A stretch of DNA of 64,000 nucleotides from Vibrio maerlii (GTDB taxonomy: Bacteria > Pseudomonadota > Gammaproteobacteria > Enterobacterales > Vibrionaceae), in assembly GCF_003415655.1 (NCBI RefSeq), contig NZ_QRHC01000006.1, positions 1-64,000 on the forward strand, given 5' to 3'. The notes beneath the pieces are model-generated. The model worked only from the letters and a program-made list of their open reading frames with translations. It searched no databases and was not told the origin of the DNA. Below, in pieces: positions 45,698 through 53,071 of this stretch; the first letter of the stretch is position 1, and each line of letters opens with the position of its first letter. A program made the position numbers and the translations under genes.

Positions 45698-45773
45698 GCG
45701 ACACTAGCTCAGCTGGTAGAGCGCAACCTTGCCAAGGTTGAGGTCACGAGTTCGAACCTCGTGTGTCGCTCCA
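45698..45773 (+). tRNA. tRNA-Gly (GCC), copy 1
   Basis: 76 nt with CCA. It begins GCGACACTAGCTCAGCTGG, anticodon loop CTTGCCAAG (GCC), normal T arm CACGAGTTCGAACCTCGTG, and ends GTGTCGCTCCA. Confidence 0.97.
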
Positions 45774-45848
45774 AATTTTAAGATAGCGATTCCCCAAAAA
45801 GGGTCGATATCAAGGATGGTGTCTCCATCACAAATTTTAGATTTGTGT

Positions 45849-45935
45849 GCCCTGGTGGTGGAATTGGTAGACACAAGGGATTTAAAATCCCTCGGCGTTC
45901 GCGCTGTGCCGGTTCAAGTCCGGCCCGGGGCACCA
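45849..45935 (+). tRNA. tRNA-Leu (UAA)
   Basis: 87 nt with CCA, class II with a long variable arm. Acceptor GCCCTGG / CCGGGGC (one T-G pair), anticodon TAA in GATTTAAAATC, T arm CCGGTTCAAGTCCGG, ends GGGGCACCA. Confidence 0.96.
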
Positions 45936-45956
45936 TCTAAGTCTAAACAGATTAAT

Positions 45957-46032
45957 GCGACACTAGCTCAGCTGGTAGAGCGCAACCTTGCCAAGGTTGA
46001 GGTCACGAGTTCGAACCTCGTGTGTCGCTCCA
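45957..46032 (+). tRNA. tRNA-Gly (GCC), copy 2
   Basis: 76 nt, identical in the parts compared to copy 1, with an intact T arm. It is the first unit of the tandem array and is followed by the hairpin terminator at 46039-46068. Confidence 0.97.
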
Positions 46033-46038
46033 AATCGG

Positions 46039-46068
46039 AAAAGCTCATCAGAAATGATGAGCTTTTTT
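46039..46068 (+). terminator. Terminator of the tRNA operon
   Basis: AAAAGCTCATC-AGAAAT-GATGAGCTTTT followed by more T. Near-identical copies follow each tRNA-Gly-like gene (46295-46324, 46552-46581, 46809-46838). Confidence 0.92.
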
Positions 46069-46197
46069 CGTATCTGCTAGGTTGATATTTTAAAGAAGTA
46101 GAACGATCTGCGTCCTGTAGAAGTTTAGGATTCAGTTTCTTTCATGCTGACTGTATCAGTTCAAGTTCTGCCCGGGGCATCATCTAAACCTTTTTAT

Positions 46198-46288
46198 GCG
46201 ACACTAGCTCAGTTGGTAGAGCGCAACCTTGCCAAGGTTGAGGTCACGCCTGATGCCTTGAAGATCGGGAACCTCGTGTGTCGCTCCA
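46198..46288 (+). pseudogene. tRNA-Gly-like gene with remodelled T arm, copy A
   Basis: 91 nt. The acceptor stem, D arm, GCC anticodon arm and CCA end match tRNA-Gly except C to T in the D loop. In the T arm AGTTC is replaced by the 20-nt CCTGATGCCTTGAAGATCGG, removing the TTCGA T loop. The insert can pair CCTGAT with ATCGGG, with the outer CACG / CGTG retained. A standard tRNA finder would probably score it low or as a pseudogene. Confidence 0.85.
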
Positions 46289-46454
46289 AATCGGAAAAGC
46301 TCATCAGAAATGATGAGCTTTTTTCGTATCTGCTAGGTTGGTATTTTAAAGAAGTAGAACGATCTGCGTCCTGTAGAAGTTTAGGATTCAGTTTCTTTCA
46401 TGCTGACTGTATCAGTTCAAGTTCTGCCCGGGGCATCATCTAAACCTTTTTTAT

Positions 46455-46545
46455 GCGACACTAGCTCAGTTGGTAGAGCGCAACCTTGCCAAGGTTGAGG
46501 TCACGCCTGATGCCTTGAAGATCGGGAACCTCGTGTGTCGCTCTA
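46455..46545 (+). pseudogene. tRNA-Gly-like gene with remodelled T arm, copy B
   Basis: 91 nt, same replacement as copy A. The 3' end reads CTCTA instead of CTCCA, so the encoded CCA is lost. Confidence 0.85.
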
Positions 46546-46711
46546 AATCGGAAAAGCTCATCAGAAATGATGAGCTTTTTTCGTATCTGCTAGGTTGATA
46601 TTTTAAAGAAGTAGAACGATCTGCGTCCTGTAGAAGTTTAGGATTCAGTTTCTTTCATGCTGACTGTATCAGTTCAAGTTCTGCCCGGGGCATCATCTAA
46701 ACCTTTTTTAT

Positions 46712-46802
46712 GCGACACTAGCTCAGTTGGTAGAGCGCAACCTTGCCAAGGTTGAGGTCACGTCTGATGCCTTGAAGATCGGGAACCTCGTGTGTCGCTC
46801 CA
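46712..46802 (+). pseudogene. tRNA-Gly-like gene with remodelled T arm, copy C
   Basis: 91 nt. The insert begins TCTGAT instead of CCTGAT, changing one end pair of the insert stem to T-G, so pairing is kept. CCA end present. Confidence 0.85.
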
Positions 46803-46884
46803 AATTGAAAAAGCTCATCAGAAATGATGAGCTTTTTTCGTTTTAACGCTCTCAAAAATCACTCCAGCCCTTTTGAAACATCTC

Positions 46885-47100
46885 CTAATAGAAATCGTTG
46901 ATAACATTGGCAATAAAATTGCCAATACAGACCATTGTATGGTAGATTCCCGCCCAATCTCGGAGTGAGTTTTCTATTAGTAGAAGCTTCTGGGGGATAC
47001 GCGTGGTTTTCGACTAAGCTGACGAAGAACACGTAGGGTAGGTATCGATAAACCAATTATCGATAGACGGGATACTAATGTCGACAAGACTCGGCATGTT
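46885..47100 (+). ncRNA. Candidate structured leader RNA upstream of the polyamine operon
   Basis: Several nested inverted repeats. An outer stem CTAATAGAAA (46885-46894) / TTTCTATTAG (46971-46980) encloses hairpin ATTGGCAAT-AAA-ATTGCCAAT (46906-46926) and ACCAT-TGT-ATGGT (46931-46943). Downstream are an 11-bp hairpin with one mismatch (47002-47012 / 47023-47033) and TATCGATAA-ACCAA-TTATCGATA (47043-47065). No coding capacity is supported. I match it to no known riboswitch. Some of these palindromes could instead be protein operators. Confidence 0.45.
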
Positions 47101-47269
47101 AATGGGAAACCCAACATTGAAATCAACACATCAACATAAATTCAACAGCCTTCTTCTACCTAAGTGTCCGGTATTGCGTACTCGCTGCATTACCGAGCCT
47201 TGATCGACCCTATTTATTTCGCACATTAATTTAGCGCGGCTTTTCGCGTCTGGATTTCGTGCATCTAAT

Positions 47270-47291
47270 ACTCCCTGTCTATGGAGGGAGT
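47270..47291 (+). promoter_or_regulatory. Hairpin sequestering a Shine-Dalgarno sequence
   Basis: ACTCCCT (47270-47276) pairs exactly with AGGGAGT (47285-47291) across an 8-nt loop. The 3' arm contains most of GGAGGGAG, the ribosome-binding site of the uORF starting at 47296. It would occlude initiation unless opened. Confidence 0.65.
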
Positions 47292-47295
47292 GCCT

Positions 47296-47346
47296 ATGGA
47301 ACAAATAAATTACGATCAATGGAACCATTATGAGCACTATGATTGA
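47296..47346 (+). CDS. uORF overlapping the polyamine operon start
   Basis: 16-codon frame MEQINYDQWNHYEHYD with a near-perfect ribosome-binding site (GGAGGGAG, 5-6 nt before its ATG). It overlaps the first 17 nt of the downstream aminotransferase-decarboxylase gene, whose own start (47330) has only a weak GGAA upstream. Initiation of the large gene may therefore depend on translation of this frame. Aromatic and His rich. No homologue recognised. Confidence 0.5.
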   Translation: MEQINYDQWNHYEHYD

Positions 47347-50224
47347 GCTGGGTAGCTCGTTTGCTTCAACTTTTTCAACACAAGTCCCAATTGTTGAGGG
47401 GCTGTACGACTTAACCCCTGATGCACTGTTACAAGAACAACAAGATAATGAATCGGCAGTGCGCTCTTATCCTCGCCGTCTTCCTATTGCGATCAAACAG
47501 GCGCATGGCTGTTTGGTAGAAGACACACGCGGCCAATTATTCTTAGATTGCCTTGCGGGCGCAGGAACACTGGCTTTGGGGTATAACAACCCTGAGATCA
47601 ACCAAGCGCTTAAAGAGCAGCTTGATGCAGGCCTACCATATCAAACGCTCGACATTTCTACACCAGCAAAAGCGAACTTCACCAAAGCGGTAAAAGCATT
47701 TCTACCAAAAGAACTGAGTGAAGACAGTGTGATTCAATTCTGTGGCCCATCAGGCGCAGATGCGGTCGAAGCTGCAATCAAACTCGCCAAACAAACCACA
47801 GGTCGCAATACCATGTTTGCCTTCCGTGGCGCATACCATGGTATGACCAACGGCACGATGGGCATGATGGGCAACCTAGGCACTAAAGCTCGCCGTACAG
47901 GCTTGATGTCTGACGTGCACTTTATGCCTTTCCCTTATAGCCTACGCTGTCCATTCGGGCTAGGTGGTGATGAAGGTGCAAAAGCGAGCATTCGCTACAT
48001 TGAACGCCTGCTTGCCGACGATGAAGCGGGTATTATGAAGCCTGCGGCAATCGTAGTAGAGCCAGTTCAGGGTGAGGGCGGCGTAATTCCTGCTCCGGCT
48101 TTCTGGCTGCGTGAACTTCGTCGTATTTGTGACGAGCACGATATCTTACTAATTCTTGACGAAATTCAATGTGGTGTGGGTAAAACCGGTCATCGGTTTG
48201 CGTTTGAAGAAGCAGGCATCATTCCTGATGTACTGTGTCTTTCAAAAGCGATTGGTGGCGGCATGCCGATGTCACTGCTAGTGATTAAAAAATCTCATGA
48301 TACGTGGAATCCAGGTGAGCATACTGGTACGTTCCGTGGTAATCAGCTTGCGATGGTATCGGGTGCTAAAGCACTAGAAATCATTGAACGTGATAACCTC
48401 GTAGAGCACGCCCAAAACGCCGGTGATTACCTACGCAAAGGTCTAGAAACCCTGCAACAGCGAGTGAACTGTATTGCAGAGGTTCGTGGTAAAGGCTTAA
48501 TGCTAGGCGTTGAGGTGAAATCGACATCTGGCGAAAAAAACAAGTTTGGTGAGCCACTAGCCGATGGTGAGTTAACGCTTGCGATTCAGCGTGCTGCGCT
48601 TGAACGTGGTTTGATGGTAGAAAAAGGTGGCCGTGATGGTTCAGTTCTACGCTTCCTACCACCTATGATCATTTCTTATGAGCAAATCGACTTCGCACTA
48701 AAAGTGATTGAAGAGGCTATGATTGCCTCTGGTGCAAGCTATGTGGATCATCAAGAGCAGCCATCTTGGTCTAAGCATTTTATCCATACTGGCGAAACGG
48801 GTGCTGATGAAATGGCTGCGGTTCTGCACCATACCGCAGAATCATTGCGAGATGTGTTCAATCACGTGGATAAGCCGTACTCTGGCATGAATCCACAGGA
48901 GCTTGAAGCCGCAATCAATCAAGTTGATTTAGATAATCAACAAACCTCTTTGAAAGAAGTGGTCGACAGCACATCAGAGCTTGTTGTTAAGAACGCTATC
49001 TTTACTCAACACCCAGACTGTATTGCCCATTTGCATACGCCACCATTAATGCCTTCAGTTGCCGCTGAAATGATCATTGGTGCACTGAACCAATCGATGG
49101 ATTCGTGGGATCAAGCATCGTCAGCGACCTACGTAGAGCAGAAAGTCGTAGATTGGCTATGTGAGCGTTACGAACTGGGTAGCAAGGCGGATGGAATCTT
49201 CACCAGTGGTGGCACGCAAAGCAACCAAATGGGCTTAATGCTGGCTCGCGATTGGGCGGCAGATACGATCTCTGGTCACTCAATTCAAAAGCTAGGCCTT
49301 CCTGATTACGCGGATAAACTGCGTATCATCTGTTCTGATAAATCGCACTTTACCGTTCAGAAGTCAGCATCTTGGATGGGCTTGGGTGAGAAGGCTGTGA
49401 CGACCGTTGCGACGAACCCTAACGGCACGATGAAATCAGAGCTACTGCAGATCACCATTGAAGAGATGAAGTCTGAAGGGCTTATCCCATTCGCGATCGT
49501 TGGCACAGCAGGCACAACCGATCACGGTGCGATTGATGACCTTGAAGCAATTGCAGATATTGCTGACAGCAATAACCTGTGGATGCACGTAGACGGGGCC
49601 TACGGTGGTGCGCTTATTCTAAGTAGCCAAAAAGCTCGACTAAAAGGTGTTGAGCGTGCTCATTCCGTCAGTGTCGACTTCCACAAGCTGTTCTATCAAA
49701 CAATCAGTTGTGGTTCGCTTCTAGTGAAAGATAAAGCGAACTTCAAATACCTTCTACATCATGCGGATTACCTAAATCGTGAGCATGATGAACTCCCGAA
49801 TTTGGTCGACAAGTCGATTGCAACCACCAAGCGATTTGATGCGCTTAAGGTCTTCATGACCATGCAATCGGTAGGACCAAAAGCATTAGGTGAGATGTAC
49901 GATCACCTACTCGCGCAAACCTTTGAGGTGGCTGACCTTATTCGTCACCATTCGGACTTTGAATTACTGGCAGAACCGAGTCTGTCTACGGTTCTGTTCC
50001 GTTTAAAATCCGTTCGCGCTAAAAATGTGTCACAGGACCTTGATACACTAAACCAAACACTAAGAATTGAAGCGCTGACGCGTGGCGTAGCAGTTCTAGG
50101 TGAAACCGTTGTTGATGGAAAAACAGCGCTTAAATTTACGATTCTAAATCCTTGTCTTACACTTAAAGACTTTGAATCTTTGCTTTCTAAAATCAACAAG
50201 CTAGCGGCTGAGCTAGCAGAATAA
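47330..50224 (+). CDS. Fused L-2,4-diaminobutyrate aminotransferase / decarboxylase
   Basis: 964-residue bifunctional PLP protein making 1,3-diaminopropane for norspermidine. Residues about 20-460 are a class III aminotransferase (PLP Lys306 in LSKAIGGGMP, LILDEIQCGVGKTG, HTGTFRGNQLA) that forms diaminobutyrate from aspartate semialdehyde. Residues about 490-960 are a group II decarboxylase (HVDGAYGGALILS, PLP Lys786 in SVDFHKLFYQT). The fusion is characteristic of Vibrio (VC1625-type, from memory). It is first of three genes of the carboxynorspermidine route. An alternative ATG lies three codons in. Confidence 0.92.
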   Translation: MSTMIELGSSFASTFSTQVPIVEGLYDLTPDALLQEQQDNESAVRSYPRRLPIAIKQAHGCLVEDTRGQLFLDCLAGAGTLALGYNNPEINQALKEQLDAGLPYQTLDISTPAKANFTKAVKAFLPKELSEDSVIQFCGPSGADAVEAAIKLAKQTTGRNTMFAFRGAYHGMTNGTMGMMGNLGTKARRTGLMSDVHFMPFPYSLRCPFGLGGDEGAKASIRYIERLLADDEAGIMKPAAIVVEPVQGEGGVIPAPAFWLRELRRICDEHDILLILDEIQCGVGKTGHRFAFEEAGIIPDVLCLSKAIGGGMPMSLLVIKKSHDTWNPGEHTGTFRGNQLAMVSGAKALEIIERDNLVEHAQNAGDYLRKGLETLQQRVNCIAEVRGKGLMLGVEVKSTSGEKNKFGEPLADGELTLAIQRAALERGLMVEKGGRDGSVLRFLPPMIISYEQIDFALKVIEEAMIASGASYVDHQEQPSWSKHFIHTGETGADEMAAVLHHTAESLRDVFNHVDKPYSGMNPQELEAAINQVDLDNQQTSLKEVVDSTSELVVKNAIFTQHPDCIAHLHTPPLMPSVAAEMIIGALNQSMDSWDQASSATYVEQKVVDWLCERYELGSKADGIFTSGGTQSNQMGLMLARDWAADTISGHSIQKLGLPDYADKLRIICSDKSHFTVQKSASWMGLGEKAVTTVATNPNGTMKSELLQITIEEMKSEGLIPFAIVGTAGTTDHGAIDDLEAIADIADSNNLWMHVDGAYGGALILSSQKARLKGVERAHSVSVDFHKLFYQTISCGSLLVKDKANFKYLLHHADYLNREHDELPNLVDKSIATTKRFDALKVFMTMQSVGPKALGEMYDHLLAQTFEVADLIRHHSDFELLAEPSLSTVLFRLKSVRAKNVSQDLDTLNQTLRIEALTRGVAVLGETVVDGKTALKFTILNPCLTLKDFESLLSKINKLAAELAE

Positions 50225-50237
50225 AGGTAACGAAACT

Positions 50238-51497
50238 ATGGCAATTCTACAGATTGGTGCAGGCGGCGTTGGCTGGGTAGTTGCACACAAAGCAGCACAA
50301 AACAACGACGTTCTAGGTGATATCACGATCGCTTCACGTACTGTGAGCAAGTGTGAAAAAATCATCGAGTCAATTCAGAAGAAAAACAACCTGAAAGATG
50401 CATCTAAAAAACTAGAAGCACGTGCAGTAAATGCAGATGACGTTGATGCACTCGTTGCGCTAATTAAAGAAGTTCAGCCTGACCTAGTAATTAACGCTGG
50501 TCCTCCGTGGGTCAACATCGCAATCATGGAAGCGTGTTACCAAGCTAAAGTATCTTACCTAGATACATCAGTAGCGGTTGACCTATGTTCTGAAGGCCAG
50601 CAAGTGCCTGAAGCTTACGATTGGCAGTGGGGCTACCGTGAGAAGTTCGCAGAAGCGGGCATCACGGGCATTCTTGGAGCTGGTTTCGATCCAGGTGTGG
50701 TATCAGTATTCGCAGCTTACGCAGTTAAGCACCTGTTCGATGAAATCGATACTATCGATGTAATGGACGTTAACGCGGGTGACCACGGTAAGAAATTCGC
50801 AACGAACTTCGATCCTGAAACAAACATGCTTGAGATCCAAGGCGATTCTTTCTACTGGGAAAACGAAGAGTGGAAACAAGTACCTTGTCACTCACGTATG
50901 CTTGAGTTTGATTTCCCGAACTGTGGTTCGCATAAAGTTTACTCAATGGCGCACGATGAAGTTCGTTCAATGAAAGAATTCATCCCTGCGAAACGTATCG
51001 AGTTCTGGATGGGCTTTGGTGATAAGTACCTAAACTACTTCAACTGTATGCGCGACATCGGTCTACTAAGCCCAGATCCGCTAACGCTACACGATGGTAC
51101 AGTCGTTCAACCTCTACACGTACTAAAAGCACTACTACCAGACCCAACATCACTGGCACCAGGCTACACAGGCCTAACGTGTATCGGTACGTGGGTTCAA
51201 GGTAAGAAAGACGGTAAAGAGCGCAGCGTGTTCATCTACAACAACGCTGACCACGAAGTAGCATACGAAGACGTAGAGCACCAAGCGATTTCTTACACAA
51301 CGGGCGTTCCTGCAATCACTGCTGCACTTCAGTTCTTCCGCGGCGAGTGGGCAGATAAAGGCGTGTTCAACATGGAACAGCTAAACCCAGACCCATTCCT
51401 AGCAACCATGCCTGAAATCGGTCTAGATTGGCATGTTCAAGAGCTAGAAGCAGGTCAAGGTCTTCCAGTGATTCACGAACTAAACAAAGACGCGTAA
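50238..51497 (+). CDS. Carboxynorspermidine synthase (dehydrogenase)
   Basis: NADPH-dependent enzyme condensing 1,3-diaminopropane (or putrescine) with aspartate semialdehyde, saccharopine dehydrogenase-like, 419 residues. An N-terminal Rossmann motif (ILQIGAGGVGWVVAHKAAQ) is followed by NAGPPWVNIAIMEACYQAKVSYLDTS and GILGAGFDPGVVSVFAAYA. The gene lies 13 nt after the aminotransferase-decarboxylase and before nspC, which sets its role. Codon use looks highly biased, suggesting strong expression (impression, not computed). Confidence 0.93.
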   Translation: MAILQIGAGGVGWVVAHKAAQNNDVLGDITIASRTVSKCEKIIESIQKKNNLKDASKKLEARAVNADDVDALVALIKEVQPDLVINAGPPWVNIAIMEACYQAKVSYLDTSVAVDLCSEGQQVPEAYDWQWGYREKFAEAGITGILGAGFDPGVVSVFAAYAVKHLFDEIDTIDVMDVNAGDHGKKFATNFDPETNMLEIQGDSFYWENEEWKQVPCHSRMLEFDFPNCGSHKVYSMAHDEVRSMKEFIPAKRIEFWMGFGDKYLNYFNCMRDIGLLSPDPLTLHDGTVVQPLHVLKALLPDPTSLAPGYTGLTCIGTWVQGKKDGKERSVFIYNNADHEVAYEDVEHQAISYTTGVPAITAALQFFRGEWADKGVFNMEQLNPDPFLATMPEIGLDWHVQELEAGQGLPVIHELNKDA

Positions 51498-51762
51498 TCT
51501 AACTTGTTATTTCTCTCCATTTCGTTGTCGTCTGTGCTCATTTATACTTATGACTTTTATAAGTATTATGGGCGCGCTGACTTCTAGAACTGAAGAGAAA
51601 TTCCTGCGTTATATAGTGCAAAAAGGGAGCAGTGGATGTTCCCTTTTTCAATTGTTACTCAGTGGTGGTGTTTAATATTTTTAGTTTGTCTTGTTTGAAC
51701 GAAGTGAGTTACAAAATAAAAATATTGAATGCCTCCTCTATCCATTCTGTTTGAGTGTACAA

Positions 51763-52902
51763 ATGACATTTAAAAAAGAAGAATTAAAAACCCCATACTT
51801 CATGATCAACGAAGACAAGTTGATTGCGAACCTAGAAAAAGCAAAGCAGTTGAAAGAAATCTCTGGCGTGAAGCTGGTATTGGCGCTGAAGTGCTTCTCT
51901 ACATGGGGTGTTTTCGACATTATCAAGCCTTACCTAGATGGCACCACAAGTTCGGGTCCATTTGAGGTGAAACTGGGTCAAGAGACTTTCGGCGGTGAGA
52001 CACACGCTTACAGTGTGGGTTACAGCGAAGATGACGTTCGTGAAGTGGCAGATATCTGTGACAAGATGATCTTCAACTCGCAAAGCCAACTGGCAGCGTA
52101 CCGTCATATTGTTGAGGGTAAAGCGTCACTGGGTCTTCGTCTTAACCCTGGCGTAAGTTACGCGGGTCAAGATCTTGCGAACCCTGCTCGTCAGTTCTCT
52201 CGTCTTGGCGTTCAAGCGGATCACATCAAACCTGAGGTATTTGAATCGGTTGATGGTGTGATGTTCCACATGAACTGTGAGAACAAAGATGTGGATGCGT
52301 TTATCGGCCTACTGGATTCGATCTCTGAACAGTTTGGTGAGCACTTAAACAAGCTAGATTGGGTAAGCCTTGGTGGTGGCGTGTTCTTCACGTGGCCGGG
52401 TTACGATATCGAGAAACTTGGTGCAGCGCTAAAAGCCTTCTCTGAAAAGCATGGCGTGCAGCTTTACCTTGAGCCAGGCGAAGCGATCATCACCAAAACA
52501 ACCGACTTGGTTGTAACCGTGGTTGATATTGTTGAGAACGTGAAGAAAACGGCGATTGTGGACTCTGCGACTGAAGCACACCGTCTCGATACGTTAATTT
52601 ACGACGAGCCAGCGTCTATCTTAGAAGCCTCTGAAAGCGGTGAACATGACTATGTTATTGGCTCATGTTCTTGTCTTGCAGGCGACCAGTTCTGTGAAGC
52701 GAACTTTGAGCAGCCGTTAGAGATTGGTCAGCGTCTGCATATCATGGACAGCGCGGGCTACACCATGGTGAAGCTGAACTGGTTTAATGGTCTACGCATG
52801 CCATCAATCTACTGCGAACGCTCAAGCGGTGAGATTCAGAAGCTGAACGAGTTTGATTACTCAGACTTTAAACGTTCCTTGTCTCAATGGGCAATCTCAT
52901 AA
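51763..52902 (+). CDS. nspC: Carboxynorspermidine decarboxylase
   Basis: PLP enzyme of the alanine-racemase fold (ODC/DAPDC-like) decarboxylating carboxynorspermidine and carboxyspermidine, 379 residues from ATG 51763; the upstream extension to 51691 looks non-coding. PLP Lys43 lies in [18 protein letters not shown] and [13 protein letters not shown] match the family, and the catalytic Cys lies in [11 protein letters not shown]. In V. cholerae NspC-made norspermidine affects biofilm formation. A 265-bp gap precedes it, so it may have its own promoter. A terminator follows. Confidence 0.94.
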   Translation: MTFKKEELKTPYFMINEDKLIANLEKAKQLKEISGVKLVLALKCFSTWGVFDIIKPYLDGTTSSGPFEVKLGQETFGGETHAYSVGYSEDDVREVADICDKMIFNSQSQLAAYRHIVEGKASLGLRLNPGVSYAGQDLANPARQFSRLGVQADHIKPEVFESVDGVMFHMNCENKDVDAFIGLLDSISEQFGEHLNKLDWVSLGGGVFFTWPGYDIEKLGAALKAFSEKHGVQLYLEPGEAIITKTTDLVVTVVDIVENVKKTAIVDSATEAHRLDTLIYDEPASILEASESGEHDYVIGSCSCLAGDQFCEANFEQPLEIGQRLHIMDSAGYTMVKLNWFNGLRMPSIYCERSSGEIQKLNEFDYSDFKRSLSQWAIS

Positions 52903-52937
52903 ATTATCTGCTCCATTTATATTAGATATTACTTAAG

Positions 52938-52967
52938 AATCCCTGCAGAAATGTAGGGATTTTTTTA
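52938..52967 (+). terminator. Terminator after nspC
   Basis: AATCCCTGCA-GAAA-TGTAGGGATT stem followed by a T-run, 35 nt past the stop codon. Confidence 0.9.
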
Positions 52968-53071
52968 TTTGTTTCATAACGTTAGTAAGTTCAGAAGCCT
53001 AGTCTATACTTTTTAATTTAGCCTACGTCTTTTTACGATAATAAGAGTCCGCTTGTTAGCAAGGAGTGCAA

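Larger units (their letters stand above)
45957..46838 (+). repeat. Tandem array of four tRNA-Gly/terminator/tRNA-Leu-remnant units
   Basis: Units start at 45957, 46198, 46455 and 46712 (spacings 241, 257, 257). Each has a tRNA-Gly or tRNA-Gly-like gene, then the same terminator (46039, 46295, 46552, 46809). The first three add a ~130-nt spacer ending in a decayed 3' end of tRNA-Leu (GTTCAAGTTCTGCCCGGGGC). The first unit is intact; the following three carry an identical T-arm replacement, so the change came first and the unit was then amplified. Confidence 0.93.

Noticed and set aside
45729..46443. Open frames of 118 and 99 codons across the tRNA cluster
   Set aside because: They are translations of tRNA genes and their repeats, without ribosome-binding sites; the tRNA folds explain the sequence.
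46039..46838. Tandem terminators as an independent regulatory array
   Set aside because: They are simply copied with each tRNA-Gly unit.
47078..47203. 41-codon frame starting MSTRLGMLMG inside the polyamine leader
   Set aside because: Only a weak GGGA upstream and it runs through a predicted hairpin. Not enough evidence to call a gene, though it could be a second leader peptide.
53066..53071. GTG start of the adhesin two codons upstream
   Set aside because: It overlaps the AAGGAG ribosome-binding site that serves the ATG at 53072.
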